Of a stretch of 64,000 nucleotides of DNA, positions 56,377 to 64,000 are shown in pieces. How positions within the stretch are numbered: the first letter of the stretch is position 1; every line of letters starts with the position of its first letter. Source of the stretch: Microbacterium mitrae (lineage in GTDB: Bacteria > Actinomycetota > Actinomycetes > Actinomycetales > Microbacteriaceae). The position numbers and the translations under genes are program-made. The DNA is taken from assembly GCF_008017445.1 (NCBI RefSeq), contig NZ_VRSW01000002.1, positions 474,060-538,059 on the forward strand. The letters are read 5' to 3'. Below the pieces are notes generated by a model. That model saw only the letters and a list, made by a program, of their open reading frames with translations. It was not told the origin of the DNA and did no database searches.

Positions 56377-56406
56377 CAAAACCCCCGAGAATTCTCGGGG
56401 GTTTTG
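56377..56406 (+). terminator. Terminator after tRNA-Val
   Basis: 13-bp stem around a palindromic GAATTC core, ending in GTTTTG; it also lies at the end of the convergent aminotransferase gene. Confidence 0.9.
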
Positions 56407-56449
56407 TCGTTGCTGCGCTCGATGTGTGCCGCGGCATTTCGGGTTATCG

Positions 56450-57634
56450 CTACGCGGCGGTGGTCAAGTTCGCGAGCCAGTGGCCCAGGCGGCGCAGACC
56501 CTCGGTCAGCTCGTCGCGAGACGCGGCGTATGACAGACGCACGTGCGAGTTCGCGGTGCCCTGCGCAAAGTCACGCCCCGGAGTGAGCGCGACGTGAGCC
56601 TCATCGAGCACCCGTTCGCAGAACGTCCAGGCATCGAGCCCGGTGCGGCTGACATCGAAATACACGTAGAAAGCGCCATCAGGAACGACCGGAACCACGA
56701 GGTTAAGGGCGGCAAGACCGTCAAGTACCAGCGCGCGACGTGCTCGAAGCTCTTCTCTGCGCCCCTCGCTTACCGCAATCGATTCTGGTGAGAACGCCGC
56801 GACCGCGGCATGCTGCACCGGCGTTGAGGCGCAGAGAAAGTAGTTCATCGCCAGCTTCTCGATCGGCGCAACCAGTGGTTCCGGCAGCACCATCCAGCCG
56901 AGCCGCCACCCCGTCATGCCGAAGTATTTGGAGAAGCTTCCGATCACGATGGCGTCGGGATCGAGGGCGAGCGCAGTGCGGGCGGGCGTTCCATCGACGC
57001 TTGGGTCAGCGAGATCGAGGTAGATTTCGTCGATGATCCGCCAAGCGCCGCGGCTGCGGGCGAGGGCGCAAACGGCATCCAGCTCTTCGGATGAGACCGA
57101 GGTGCCTGTGGGGTTGGAGGGGCTCGCGACCATGACGGCGACGGTGCGGTCGGTCCAGGCTGCCGCAACACTTCGTGCATCGAGTTGATATCTGCTGTCG
57201 GCCGTTGTCGCCAGCGACACGATGGTTCCGCCAAACGTGTGTACCAGCTCGCGGTTGCACGGGTATGACGGGTCGGCGATGATGACCTCATCGCCCGGGT
57301 CGGTGGTGGCGGCGGTAGCCAGAAGCAGCGCACCAGAGGCCCCGGTGGTGACGGCGATGCGCGCCGGATCAACGGTCACGCCATGCTTGGTGAGGTAGTA
57401 ATTCGCGATCGTCTCGCGCAGTTTCGGCAGGCCGAGCGCCGCTGTGTAGGGGAGTGGGCGACCATCCATGACCTCGCGCATGGCCGCGCGAACCGCGGGC
57501 GGCGCGCCAAAGTCGGGCTCGCCGATGGAGAGTTTGACGACGTGGTGTCCGGCGGCCTCGATGTCGGCTGCACGTTGCCCAAACGCGAGAGCATGGAACG
57601 GCTCGGCAGTGGCGGCGCGCTGGGCGAGTTTCAC
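56450..57634 (-). CDS. PLP-dependent class I/II aminotransferase
   Basis: Fold-type I aminotransferase of 394 aa (aspartate/aromatic or alanine-type branch). IGEPDF near residue 37, LPKLRETIANYY, SPSNPTGT near 173, and the catalytic Lys in IGSFSKYFGMTGWRLGW (about 236). Substrate not resolved. GTG 57634 has GAGGAG upstream. The converging tRNA terminator lies beyond its stop. Confidence 0.9.
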   Translation of the reverse strand: MKLAQRAATAEPFHALAFGQRAADIEAAGHHVVKLSIGEPDFGAPPAVRAAMREVMDGRPLPYTAALGLPKLRETIANYYLTKHGVTVDPARIAVTTGASGALLLATAATTDPGDEVIIADPSYPCNRELVHTFGGTIVSLATTADSRYQLDARSVAAAWTDRTVAVMVASPSNPTGTSVSSEELDAVCALARSRGAWRIIDEIYLDLADPSVDGTPARTALALDPDAIVIGSFSKYFGMTGWRLGWMVLPEPLVAPIEKLAMNYFLCASTPVQHAAVAAFSPESIAVSEGRREELRARRALVLDGLAALNLVVPVVPDGAFYVYFDVSRTGLDAWTFCERVLDEAHVALTPGRDFAQGTANSHVRLSYAASRDELTEGLRRLGHWLANLTTAA

Positions 57635-57711
57635 GATGTGCTCCTCTGGGTTGTTGTCTCTACGGTACTGGTGAAGAAAGTGCGCCTCGGAACCATGGAG
57701 CGATTAGTCAT

Positions 57712-57738
57712 TCACTTATAATTTCTGGGTATAAGTGA
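57712..57738 (+). promoter_or_regulatory. Inverted-repeat operator upstream of satD-like gene
   Basis: Perfect inverted repeat TCACTTATA-N9-TATAAGTGA, AT-rich in a GC-rich setting. It lies immediately upstream of the presumed -10, over the -35 spacer. Probably bound by a repressor, possibly the gene's own helix-turn-helix product (inference). Confidence 0.75.
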
Positions 57739-57744
57739 TATGGT
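57739..57744 (+). promoter_or_regulatory. -10 element of a probable leaderless promoter for the satD-like gene
   Basis: TATGGT with 6 nt (TATGGC) to ATG 57751, abutting the inverted repeat. Confidence 0.55.
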
Positions 57745-57750
57745 TATGGC

Positions 57751-58377
57751 ATGGCGGATGTTGCAGCGGTGATTCTGGATGTCGTCGGGTCGCGAAACCT
57801 TGACGATCGCGCCGCCGCGCAACGCGCGATCACTGACGCGTTTGCTCAGGCCGACGCCATCGTCGCGCCCGTGCAGCACGCGTGGGCAACTTTCGCCGAT
57901 GAGTTTCAGGCCATCTATCGCACACTCGGGGAGGCATGCGCCGCGACCGGGCTCGTGCGTCTCGCCCTCGCCGGTGCTGCCGACGTTCGCTTTGGGATCG
58001 GTATTGGCACCTCTCGCGAGGTTGCGCCCGGCGCGACCGGGCCGGTACTTGACGGCGACGCGTGGTGGCGCGCGAGAAGCGCGATTGAAGAGGCAGAGCG
58101 ACGCGGCGCGCGCACCGGAACCAGAACCTGGGCGGCAGGCCGAGGGAGCGATAATGCGAACGCCGCGCTCCTCCTTCGTGACCACCTCATCAGCGCGATG
58201 CGGCCGCGCGAGCAACGCATCACGATGCAGCTGATCCTCGGGCTCACGCAGCGCGAGATCGCCGAGAATGAGGGGATCACCCAGGCGGCTGTGTCGCAAG
58301 CAGCCAAGAAGTCTGGCGCGGGTGCGGTGGCGCAAAGCTACGAGGCGTGGATTCAGAGCACCGGGCAGGCCGGTTAG
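57751..58377 (+). CDS. SatD-family protein with C-terminal helix-turn-helix
   Basis: 208 aa. The N-terminal region (ILDVVGSRNLDDR, then FADEFQAIY and RFGIGIGT) matches the SatD family. The C-terminal part (QLILGLTQREIAENEGITQAAVSQAAKK) is a helix-turn-helix of the sigma-4/Trp-repressor style. A SatD-like sensor joined to a DNA-binding end could be autoregulatory through the inverted repeat just upstream. Biochemical function unknown to me. Start ATG matches the leaderless pattern. Confidence 0.8.
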   Translation: MADVAAVILDVVGSRNLDDRAAAQRAITDAFAQADAIVAPVQHAWATFADEFQAIYRTLGEACAATGLVRLALAGAADVRFGIGIGTSREVAPGATGPVLDGDAWWRARSAIEEAERRGARTGTRTWAAGRGSDNANAALLLRDHLISAMRPREQRITMQLILGLTQREIAENEGITQAAVSQAAKKSGAGAVAQSYEAWIQSTGQAG

Positions 58378-58409
58378 CGCGACTCCCCGGCCGGCTAGCG
58401 CGACTCCCG
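58368..58409 (+). repeat. Two tandem 21-bp repeats
   Basis: Copies 58368-58388 and 58389-58409 differ at two positions; the first contains the satD-like stop codon. A third, degenerate copy may follow. No function assigned. Confidence 0.7.
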
Positions 58410-58550
58410 GGTCTGGCTAGTGTGGCCCGCGATACGTGGTGGGTCGGCGCCGCAGCAACTTGATAAGCCATGTGCTAATAATCAAAAAAGATAAGCAGAA
58501 CACCAGCGAATGTCGCACGCACCGCTTACCGTAGGCGGTGGAGGCCACTC

Positions 58551-59381
58551 ATGACCGCAGCGCTACTGCTCTTGACCATCGCGATCGCAGACCTCGCGAT
58601 GCTGGTGTGGCTAACGGCGCGCACGCGCATCGTCGCGATCGGCGTTGCGATCGTCGCCATCGTCGGGTGGCCCGCCGTGCTTATTGCCGTCTTCGCGATG
58701 CCGTGGGCGCTCGCGATCGGCTTTGCCGTCGTCGGAGTGTTGTGGGCCCTGGCATTGGCGAGCAGTTGGGCACCGCGTCTCGTGATTCCGGTCGGCCTGC
58801 TGCTTGCCGCCAAACTTGCGACGCTGCTGTTGGTTCCGTCGTTCGCGTCACTCGCCGACCCATCATGGGTAACCGAGTGGCAGGCCCGTGGTGCGATCGT
58901 CGCGCCGGCGGCTCTGGTTATGGCGGTCGCTGTCGGAGCGTTTCTTGCGCACAGCGCAAACCTCGTGGTGCGAGCCACGCTCACATTGGCGCGCCGCGCC
59001 GAGGCGTCGGAGGGCAGAACGGCTTCGGTTGAGCCACCGGTTGTTACCGGGCCCTGGGTGGTGGCCGGGCGATGGAGCTGGGCGCGAGTGCACGTGGTTC
59101 CGCCCGAGCCCGCGGCGCCGCGTGTCGTCTCCACCATGCGCGGTGGGCGTTGGATAGGCCCGCTCGAACGCTGGGCAATCGTCGCGCTGGGGCTCACCGG
59201 TGCCATCGGAATTATCGCCGCCATCATGGCAGGCAAAGGCATCGTCAGATTTCCCGAGATCAACGCCGACCGCGGCATTGGTTCCAAGGCCGAAGAGTTT
59301 CTCGTCGGCAGTCTGCTGAGTTGGTCGCTCGCCGGATGCGGCATCGCACTCATCGTTGGCGCCGCGACGTTTGCCGCGTGA
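58551..59381 (+). CDS. Hypothetical multi-pass membrane protein
   Basis: 276 aa, unrecognised. Several hydrophobic segments: TAALLLLTIAIADLAMLVWL, AIGVAIVAIVGWPAVLIAVF, AIGFAVVGVLWALALA, VIPVGLLLAAKLATLLLV, a fifth near 120, then a hydrophilic loop (about 140-200) and two more at the end (VALGLTGAIGIIAAIMAG and LVGSLLSWSLAGCGIALIVGAA). It follows the satD-like gene on the same strand, 173 nt on, with an AT-rich patch between, so it may be its partner (inference). Confidence 0.65.
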   Translation: MTAALLLLTIAIADLAMLVWLTARTRIVAIGVAIVAIVGWPAVLIAVFAMPWALAIGFAVVGVLWALALASSWAPRLVIPVGLLLAAKLATLLLVPSFASLADPSWVTEWQARGAIVAPAALVMAVAVGAFLAHSANLVVRATLTLARRAEASEGRTASVEPPVVTGPWVVAGRWSWARVHVVPPEPAAPRVVSTMRGGRWIGPLERWAIVALGLTGAIGIIAAIMAGKGIVRFPEINADRGIGSKAEEFLVGSLLSWSLAGCGIALIVGAATFAA

Positions 59382-59468
59382 TCGACGTGCACGTTCGCGC
59401 CGGAACCGATGCGCGCGGCATCCGCAAGCATTGTTCGCGAACACTCCCGAGATTCCGGCAAACTGCCG

Positions 59469-59474
59469 TAAGTT
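59469..59474 (+). promoter_or_regulatory. -10 element of a probable leaderless promoter for the zinc-ribbon gene
   Basis: TAAGTT with 6 nt to GTG 59481. Confidence 0.45.
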
Positions 59475-59480
59475 GGAAGC

Positions 59481-60197
59481 GTGAACGCGACCCCAGCTGA
59501 CCAGCGCATCCTGCTTGACCTTGTCGACCTTGACCGCCGAATTCTGGTGACCGAGGCGAGCCGCAAGAATCCACCGCAGGCCGTTCGCGTTGCCGAGCTC
59601 ACTGCTCAGAAGCAGGGCCAGAGCCAGGAGCTCGCGCAGCGTCTCGGTGCACGCGACGATGTTGCGCTCGAACTCAGTCGCCTGGAGAGCGATGTGAAGG
59701 TCGCCGAAGCGCGACGCCAGCGTGATCAGGAGCGCCTCGCAACCGCATCAGACCCCAAGCAGGCCGTTGCTTTCGAGCACGAGATTGCAGCCCTCACCAA
59801 GCGCCTGAGTGACCTCGAAGACGCTGAATTGGTCATCATGGAGCGCCTTGAAGAGGCCGAGGCCGCCGTCGCCGAGCAGAAGGCGGTCATCGACATCACC
59901 AACGAGGAGGGCGCCCGGCTGACGGCCGAGGCGCGTGAGCTGATTGCCAAGGCAACCAGCGATCTCGAAGAGCTGGCACGCGACCGCGTTGCCGTTATCG
60001 GCCGCATTCCCGAGGCGCTCGCAAAACAGTACGACCGCGTCGGTGCTGGACTCCTGACTCGCAACACCTGTGGCGCCTGCAACATGGTGTTGAACGCCAC
60101 AGACTTGCAGGAGGTGCGCACAGTCTCCGTTCACGAGGTGGCGTTCTGCCCGAACTGTGGCGCGATCTTGGTGCGCACGGAGGAGTCCGGTCTCTGA
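59481..60197 (+). CDS. C4 zinc-ribbon coiled-coil protein
   Basis: 238 aa: residues 1-180 form a long coiled coil rich in Glu, Ala and Arg, and the C-terminus carries a zinc ribbon with CGAC and CPNC pairs (about 194-226), as in the zf-RING_7/Cdsp-like family conserved in actinobacteria. Function not established. The stop overlaps the probable CTG start of the next gene. Confidence 0.85.
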   Translation: MNATPADQRILLDLVDLDRRILVTEASRKNPPQAVRVAELTAQKQGQSQELAQRLGARDDVALELSRLESDVKVAEARRQRDQERLATASDPKQAVAFEHEIAALTKRLSDLEDAELVIMERLEEAEAAVAEQKAVIDITNEEGARLTAEARELIAKATSDLEELARDRVAVIGRIPEALAKQYDRVGAGLLTRNTCGACNMVLNATDLQEVRTVSVHEVAFCPNCGAILVRTEESGL

Positions 60198-61909
60198 ATA
60201 GCACGGCGGCCGATCCGGCGTTCATTCTCGTCGCCAGGGACGGTGTTGACTACAGCGCCACACTCATCGACGCGCATGGCGCTGAGCGCGACGAGCACGT
60301 TGATGCCGAAAGCTGGACGGCGTGGGTGGCTGAACACGAACGCTTCACCCCGCGCTGGGTTTTCAACGATGTCGCGCTCTGGTACCCCGCGCTGCTGGCC
60401 GCGGGCGTGCGGATCACGCGCGCACATGACCTTCGGCTCTGCCACGCCATCTTGCGTGACTCGGCGCTCGTGGTTGACGGGGAGTCTTTGCGCCGCGCCG
60501 TCGCTTGGAATGTGGCTGCCGGGGTAGAACCATCCCAGCAGCCCGCACAAGCGCTATTTGAACTGGGTAATGACGGGCCGCGTCAGGTGCCCGGGGGCGG
60601 CGCGGAGATTCGCGCCGAATTTGATCGTCAACGCGCCATTCTTGACGCCGCGGATGGCCGGCTGCGGCTACTGACGGTCGCCGAATCGACGGGTGCGCTG
60701 ATCGCCGCAGAGATGCGCAGCGCGGGCTTGCCGTGGGATGTTGCCTCGCACGAACAGATGCTCGCCGAGACGCTGGGTGAGAGGCCGGTCGGCGGAGGTA
60801 TTCCCTCGATCATGCTGCAGCGCGCTGACGAGGTGCGCGCACTGCTCGGCGATCTGACCGTGAGCCTCGAAAGCCAGCCCAAGCTTCTGCGAGCGCTGCA
60901 CCGAGCCGGTGTGCTCGTTGAGTCGACCAGCAAGTGGGAGCTGGAAGACCAACAGCACCCCGTGATCCAGCCACTCCTTGAGTACAAAAAGCTCTCGCGG
61001 TTGTACTCCGCGAACGCGTGGGCCTGGCTCGCCGAATGGGTGAAAGACGACCGATTTCGGCCGATTTATGTGCCGGGCGGCGTGGTGACGGGCCGATGGG
61101 CGTCATCGGGCGGCGGCGCGTTGCAGATTCCCCGCGCCTTGCGAACCGCGGTGCGGGCAGCTCCCGGATGGCGCCTTATCGTTGCGGATGTGGCGCAGCT
61201 GGAACCACGGGTGCTGGCCGCGATGAGTGGTGACGTCGCGATGGCTGACGCGGCGCGCGGCCAAGACCTGTATTCAGGCCTTGTCGACAGAGGTATCGTC
61301 GCTACCCGCCAAGAAGCCAAGATCGCCGTCCTCGGCGCAATGTATGGTTCCACCACGGGCGAAGCGGGGCGTTTGGTTCCGCGGTTGCGGCGTGCGTTTC
61401 CGCTCGCGATGGCGATGGTCGATCAGGCCGCGCAGGCGGGCGAAGATGGGGGAGTTGTCACGACGCTGTTGGGGCGCTCATCTCCTTCGGTGAGTGCGGA
61501 GTGGACCACGGTGCAGCGCGCGGCGACAGACGCGGACGCCGATGCCGGGAGCGAGCAACGGGCACGTCGTTCGGCCCGCGATCGCGGTCGATTTACCCGA
61601 AATTTCATCGTGCAGGGCACGGCTGCGGAGTGGGCGCTGGCGTGGCTGGCGGGGATTCGGCAGGGGCTTGCGGAACTGGGGCGCACCCAGGGCGTCGCCG
61701 CGACGGCGTCGGGTGCGACGTTTGCAGAGGTGCCGCATCTCGCGTTCTTTCTGCACGACGAAGTGATTCTGCACGTGCCGGAAGACTTGGCTGAGGCGTC
61801 AGCGCAGGTTGTGCGCGATGCGGCGGCCCGCGCGGCAACGTTACTGTTTGGCGCGTTTCCGTTGGACTTTCCGCTGGACCTCAAGATCGCGGCGGATGCC
61901 GGAAAGTAG
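60194..61909 (+). CDS. Bifunctional 3'-5' exonuclease/DNA polymerase (PolA-like)
   Basis: Family-A polymerase-like protein of about 571 aa. The degenerate exonuclease part precedes a polymerase part with motif A DVAQLEPRVLAAMSGD, motif B RQEAKIAVLGAMYG and motif C HDEVILHVPEDL. The family's N-terminus (FILVARDGVDYSATL) begins before the first GTG (60326); no ATG/GTG precedes it closely. A CTG at 60194, overlapping the upstream stop (CTGA) and after GGAG, is the best start; TTG 60167 is possible. Confidence 0.88.
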   Translation: MNSTAADPAFILVARDGVDYSATLIDAHGAERDEHVDAESWTAWVAEHERFTPRWVFNDVALWYPALLAAGVRITRAHDLRLCHAILRDSALVVDGESLRRAVAWNVAAGVEPSQQPAQALFELGNDGPRQVPGGGAEIRAEFDRQRAILDAADGRLRLLTVAESTGALIAAEMRSAGLPWDVASHEQMLAETLGERPVGGGIPSIMLQRADEVRALLGDLTVSLESQPKLLRALHRAGVLVESTSKWELEDQQHPVIQPLLEYKKLSRLYSANAWAWLAEWVKDDRFRPIYVPGGVVTGRWASSGGGALQIPRALRTAVRAAPGWRLIVADVAQLEPRVLAAMSGDVAMADAARGQDLYSGLVDRGIVATRQEAKIAVLGAMYGSTTGEAGRLVPRLRRAFPLAMAMVDQAAQAGEDGGVVTTLLGRSSPSVSAEWTTVQRAATDADADAGSEQRARRSARDRGRFTRNFIVQGTAAEWALAWLAGIRQGLAELGRTQGVAATASGATFAEVPHLAFFLHDEVILHVPEDLAEASAQVVRDAAARAATLLFGAFPLDFPLDLKIAADAGK

Positions 61910-61955
61910 TGATCGGAACAACCCGTGGCCAGCCAGGGCAGGAGTGCCAGCGGGT

Positions 61956-62819
61956 TTAAGGGAGTAGTCCCAGCAGGCGCGCTTTCGTGACCGCGGCGTG
62001 CCGTGTGGAGGCGTCAAGCTTTCCCATCGCTGTACCCAGATATGCCTTGACGGTGCCCTGCTTGAGCCCGAGTTGCGCTGCGATTTCGGCCGTCGTGGCG
62101 CCAAGTGCGGCGCATGCCAAAACATCGGTTTCGCGGGGAGATAGGTGAATGTCGGTCGCGGGCGCTGCGGTACTTTGACCTGCGAGACCGGAGATCCCTG
62201 CGAGGCGGCGTTCGATGCCTTCGAGTCGGGCACGCAGCGCCTGATCGGTGATGCTGGCGCTGAGTGAGCGCAGCTCGGCGTAGCTTTCTCGCAACTCTTC
62301 GCGCTGCGCTGGCGTCATGGTTCCAGTCGGCGCGCCGTGGTTCGTGCGCGAGAGGCGGCGACGCACCTCGTCGCGAATTCGCAGCTCGGTGGCAAGCTCT
62401 TCGGCAACCTGAAACGCTGGCGCGGCGACGACGCCGCTCATACTGGCTGGGTCCCATGCGCCGCCGTAGAGCACGCCGCGCGCCTCGCCATTGACGACGA
62501 CCGGCACGGCCAAAAGCGTCGCGATGCCTTCGCCGAGAATCTGTCGGTCGTAGTCGTGCGTGATACGGGGGTTCGAGCGGTAGTCGGCGGTCATTCGTGG
62601 GCGCTGCTCGGCAACGGCCTGCCCGCCAAGACCCCGCTGCGGAACCACGCGCAGCTCTTCGAGAAACTTGGTGCGGGCGCCGATAACGTGCTTGACCTGC
62701 ACTTCGCCGTCAGCAATGAGGCCGCCGAACGCAACCGGAAAGTTGGTGCGGGCAGCGAGACTCTTCACCGCCTTGGCGACGGCATCATCGTCACTCTGCG
62801 GATCGTCAGTGACCGGCAT
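61956..62819 (-). CDS. GAF-domain LuxR-family transcriptional regulator
   Basis: 287 aa from ATG 62819 (TTG 62828 in frame). N-terminal GAF-like sensor (AFGGLIADGEVQVKHVIGA to GEARGVLYGG, about 25-150), a coiled-coil linker, then a C-terminal LuxR HTH: SPRETDVLACAALGATTAEIA to KAYLGTAMGKL (about 224-275). GAF-LuxR proteins of this type often regulate actinobacterial amine or alcohol catabolism, but no target is evident here. Divergent from rnpB. Confidence 0.88.
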   Translation of the reverse strand: MPVTDDPQSDDDAVAKAVKSLAARTNFPVAFGGLIADGEVQVKHVIGARTKFLEELRVVPQRGLGGQAVAEQRPRMTADYRSNPRITHDYDRQILGEGIATLLAVPVVVNGEARGVLYGGAWDPASMSGVVAAPAFQVAEELATELRIRDEVRRRLSRTNHGAPTGTMTPAQREELRESYAELRSLSASITDQALRARLEGIERRLAGISGLAGQSTAAPATDIHLSPRETDVLACAALGATTAEIAAQLGLKQGTVKAYLGTAMGKLDASTRHAAVTKARLLGLLP

Positions 62820-62965
62820 GGATACCAACTTTCGGAGGTGACTGAATCAGCGCCTGCGTGCTCGGTTGACATCCTACGCGCTCGTTGCTCGGTGATGGTT
62901 GGCTTCGCAGCACAACCGCGCGCCGCCGGGCGGATGGTGCGCACGAAGCGGAACCTCGGGAGCGA

Positions 62966-62971
62966 TACGAT
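62966..62971 (+). promoter_or_regulatory. Probable -10 element of rnpB
   Basis: TACGAT about 11 nt before the predicted 5' end of rnpB. Confidence 0.35.
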
Positions 62972-62980
62972 GGATGAAGA

Positions 62981-63333
62981 ATGGGTCGGCCAGACGGTCG
63001 CGTTGCGGGCAACCGCACCGAGGAACGTCCGGGCTCCACAGGGCAGGGCGGTGGGTAACACCCACCCGGAGTAATCCGCGAGACAGTGCCACAGAGAGTA
63101 GACCGCCGAGCTTGCTCGGTAAGGGTGAAAGGGTGGTGTAAGAGACCACCGGGGTCATGGTGACATGACTCGCACGGTAAACCTCGCCCGGAGCAAGGCC
63201 AGACAGGGGATGTTGACGCGGCTCGCCGAGTCCCCGGGTAGGCCGCTAGAGCGCTACGGCAACGTCGCGCCGAGAGAGATGGCCGTCAGAGGGAGCAATC
63301 CCCGAACAGAACCCGGCGTATCGGCCGACCCAT
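62981..63333 (+). ncRNA. rnpB: RNase P RNA, class A
   Basis: Catalytic RNA maturing tRNA 5' ends. The P1 helix is formed by GGGTCGGCC (62983-62991) with GGCCGACCC (63323-63331). The conserved core is recognisable: GAGGAACGTCCGGGCTCC, the ACAGTGCCACAGAGA loop, GGTGAAAGGGTGGTGTAAG, the GACAGGGGATGTTGACG stretch and the 3' ACAGAACCCGGCGTATC. The fit to the actinobacterial class A RNA is good throughout; ends are set by P1. Confidence 0.95.
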
Positions 63334-63747
63334 TCCCCTTCATCCTGATGCTTTCGTGTCGGTGCCTGCCGATGTTCTGTGTTGGTGATCGCGAATTCCG
63401 GTTGCGGTTCCGGTTCCGGCTCGCGGCGCCGGTTACGGTTTCGGTTCTGGCGCTGACGCGGCGCAGCGCGCCCGGAGACGTACGGCTGATACTGGCAAGG
63501 CTGGGGTGGTTGACCGGCACAGGTCAGAGTTCAGTGCCGGCAAAGATACGGCGCAGCTCACCCGTAGACGTGCGGCTGACTATGGCAAGGCTGGGGCGGT
63601 TGACCGGCACGCGTCAGAGTTCAGTGCTGGCGAAGATACGGCTCCGGCTCCGATACACATACGGCGCAGCGCACCCGGCGATGCGCGGCCGATGCTGGGC
63701 AACACTGAGCGCAACTGGCTGGGCATAAGACAGACTTTGTCGCTCGC
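63334..63747. other. Intergenic region after rnpB, repeat-rich
   Basis: 414 nt between rnpB and the convergent HNH gene. It contains degenerate 6-bp CGGTTC-like repeats (about 63391-63450) and the two 90-bp repeats listed next. I see no convincing gene; one plus-strand frame stays open across the repeats but overlaps rnpB. Confidence 0.6.
63459..63638. repeat. Two tandem 90-bp repeats
   Basis: Units 63459-63548 and 63549-63638, roughly 85 percent identical by eye; CGGCGCAGC begins each and AAGATA ends each. A third, decayed copy may begin at 63639. Unit length is a multiple of three. Confidence 0.85.
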
Positions 63748-64000
63748 TTATTTTCGCGGACGGTATGTGTCAGCCGGCAGCTCGGGCGGCGACGGTGGGG
63801 TGGTGGGTCGCCAGTGTTGGTGGGGGTCGATCCATCGGGGTGGGCGGACGTGTGGGGTGCCGTCTCGCATGCGGATGTTCCAGCCGCTGGTGTCGAGGTA
63901 GCGGTGGTGGTGCCAGCAGAGGAGGACGCCGTTGTCGGTGTGGGTGGGGCCGCCGTGGGCGTGGTCAGTGACGTGGTGGATTTCGCACCATGCGGCGGTG
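63748..64000 (-). CDS. HNH endonuclease, 3' end only
   Basis: About 83 C-terminal residues are visible; the 5' part lies beyond the window. The HNH pattern CEIHHVTDHAHGG...TDNGVLLCWHHHR (metal/His and Asn residues) and the tail GWNIRMRDGTPHVRPPRWID match the DUF222/13E12-repeat HNH nucleases that are abundant in actinobacteria and often lie near mobile or repeat DNA. Converges on rnpB. Confidence 0.85.
   Translation of the reverse strand, partial: TAAWCEIHHVTDHAHGGPTHTDNGVLLCWHHHRYLDTSGWNIRMRDGTPHVRPPRWIDPHQHWRPTTPPSPPELPADTYRPRK

Noticed and set aside
63165..63728. Plus-strand frame encoding two 30-residue repeats after rnpB
   Set aside because: It begins inside the RNase P RNA and has no start signal; the 30-residue pattern simply reflects the 90-bp DNA repeat.

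Overview
The window is high-GC bacterial chromosome from an actinobacterium, most likely Microbacteriaceae. Support comes from the gene order (lepA-hemW-hrcA-dnaJ-rsmE-HIT-phoH-ybeY-era, dusB-dgt-dnaG, aceE-fasR-fabD-fabH-acpP-fabF), the DUF3145 and DUF1990 proteins, an actinobacterial type of leuA leader attenuator, and an LAxTG sortase signal. Nearly every stretch is coding. I see no prophage, insertion sequence or CRISPR array; the only mobile-type hint is an HNH nuclease gene cut by the right edge.

1-25 kb is housekeeping. It holds lepA (5' end missing), DUF1990, hemW, an ankyrin protein, then the heat-shock/RNA-processing run hrcA (with a CIRCE operator), dnaJ, rsmE, HIT, phoH, ybeY, corC-like and era. 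Next come a leucine attenuator and leuA, a convergent TRIC-like channel gene, an RNB nuclease, recO and uppS, a secreted PIG-L deacetylase, a FrnE-like thiol oxidoreductase, glutathione peroxidase, dusB-dgt-dnaG and an unusual orphan ABC ATPase. 24.9-32 kb is more accessory: tRNA-Asn, two tiny charged proteins, two paralogous septum-formation-type lipoproteins flanking an alpha/beta hydrolase, an AraC regulator and a sortase-anchored protein with an apparent frameshift in its signal peptide, then def, a DMT/NIPA transporter and tRNA-Met.

32-47.4 kb is a catabolic island built around a PucR-family regulator. One four-gene operon encodes two class III aminotransferases, an aminobutyraldehyde-type dehydrogenase and a CoA-acylating methylmalonate/malonate semialdehyde dehydrogenase. 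A six-gene operon encodes a PotABCD-type polyamine ABC transporter together with a YtcJ-type amidohydrolase and a cupin. A PuuB-like FAD oxidase lies just outside. Together they can be read as import of a polyamine (or polyamine conjugate) and its stepwise conversion through an amino acid and a semialdehyde to an acyl-CoA.

47.4-58 kb carries DUF3145, then the fatty-acid block on the minus strand, where pyruvate dehydrogenase aceE, the regulator fasR and fabD-fabH-acpP-fabF are tightly spaced, so acetyl-CoA supply and chain initiation/elongation may be co-expressed. tRNA-Val and an aminotransferase follow. 57.7-64 kb has a satD-like gene under a striking inverted-repeat operator, a membrane protein, a zinc-ribbon coiled-coil protein, a PolA-like exonuclease/polymerase, a GAF-LuxR regulator, rnpB, a pair of 90-bp tandem repeats, and the 3' end of the HNH gene. 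A recurrent signature, a -10-like hexamer ending about 6 nt before the start codon, marks about a dozen genes as probably leaderless.
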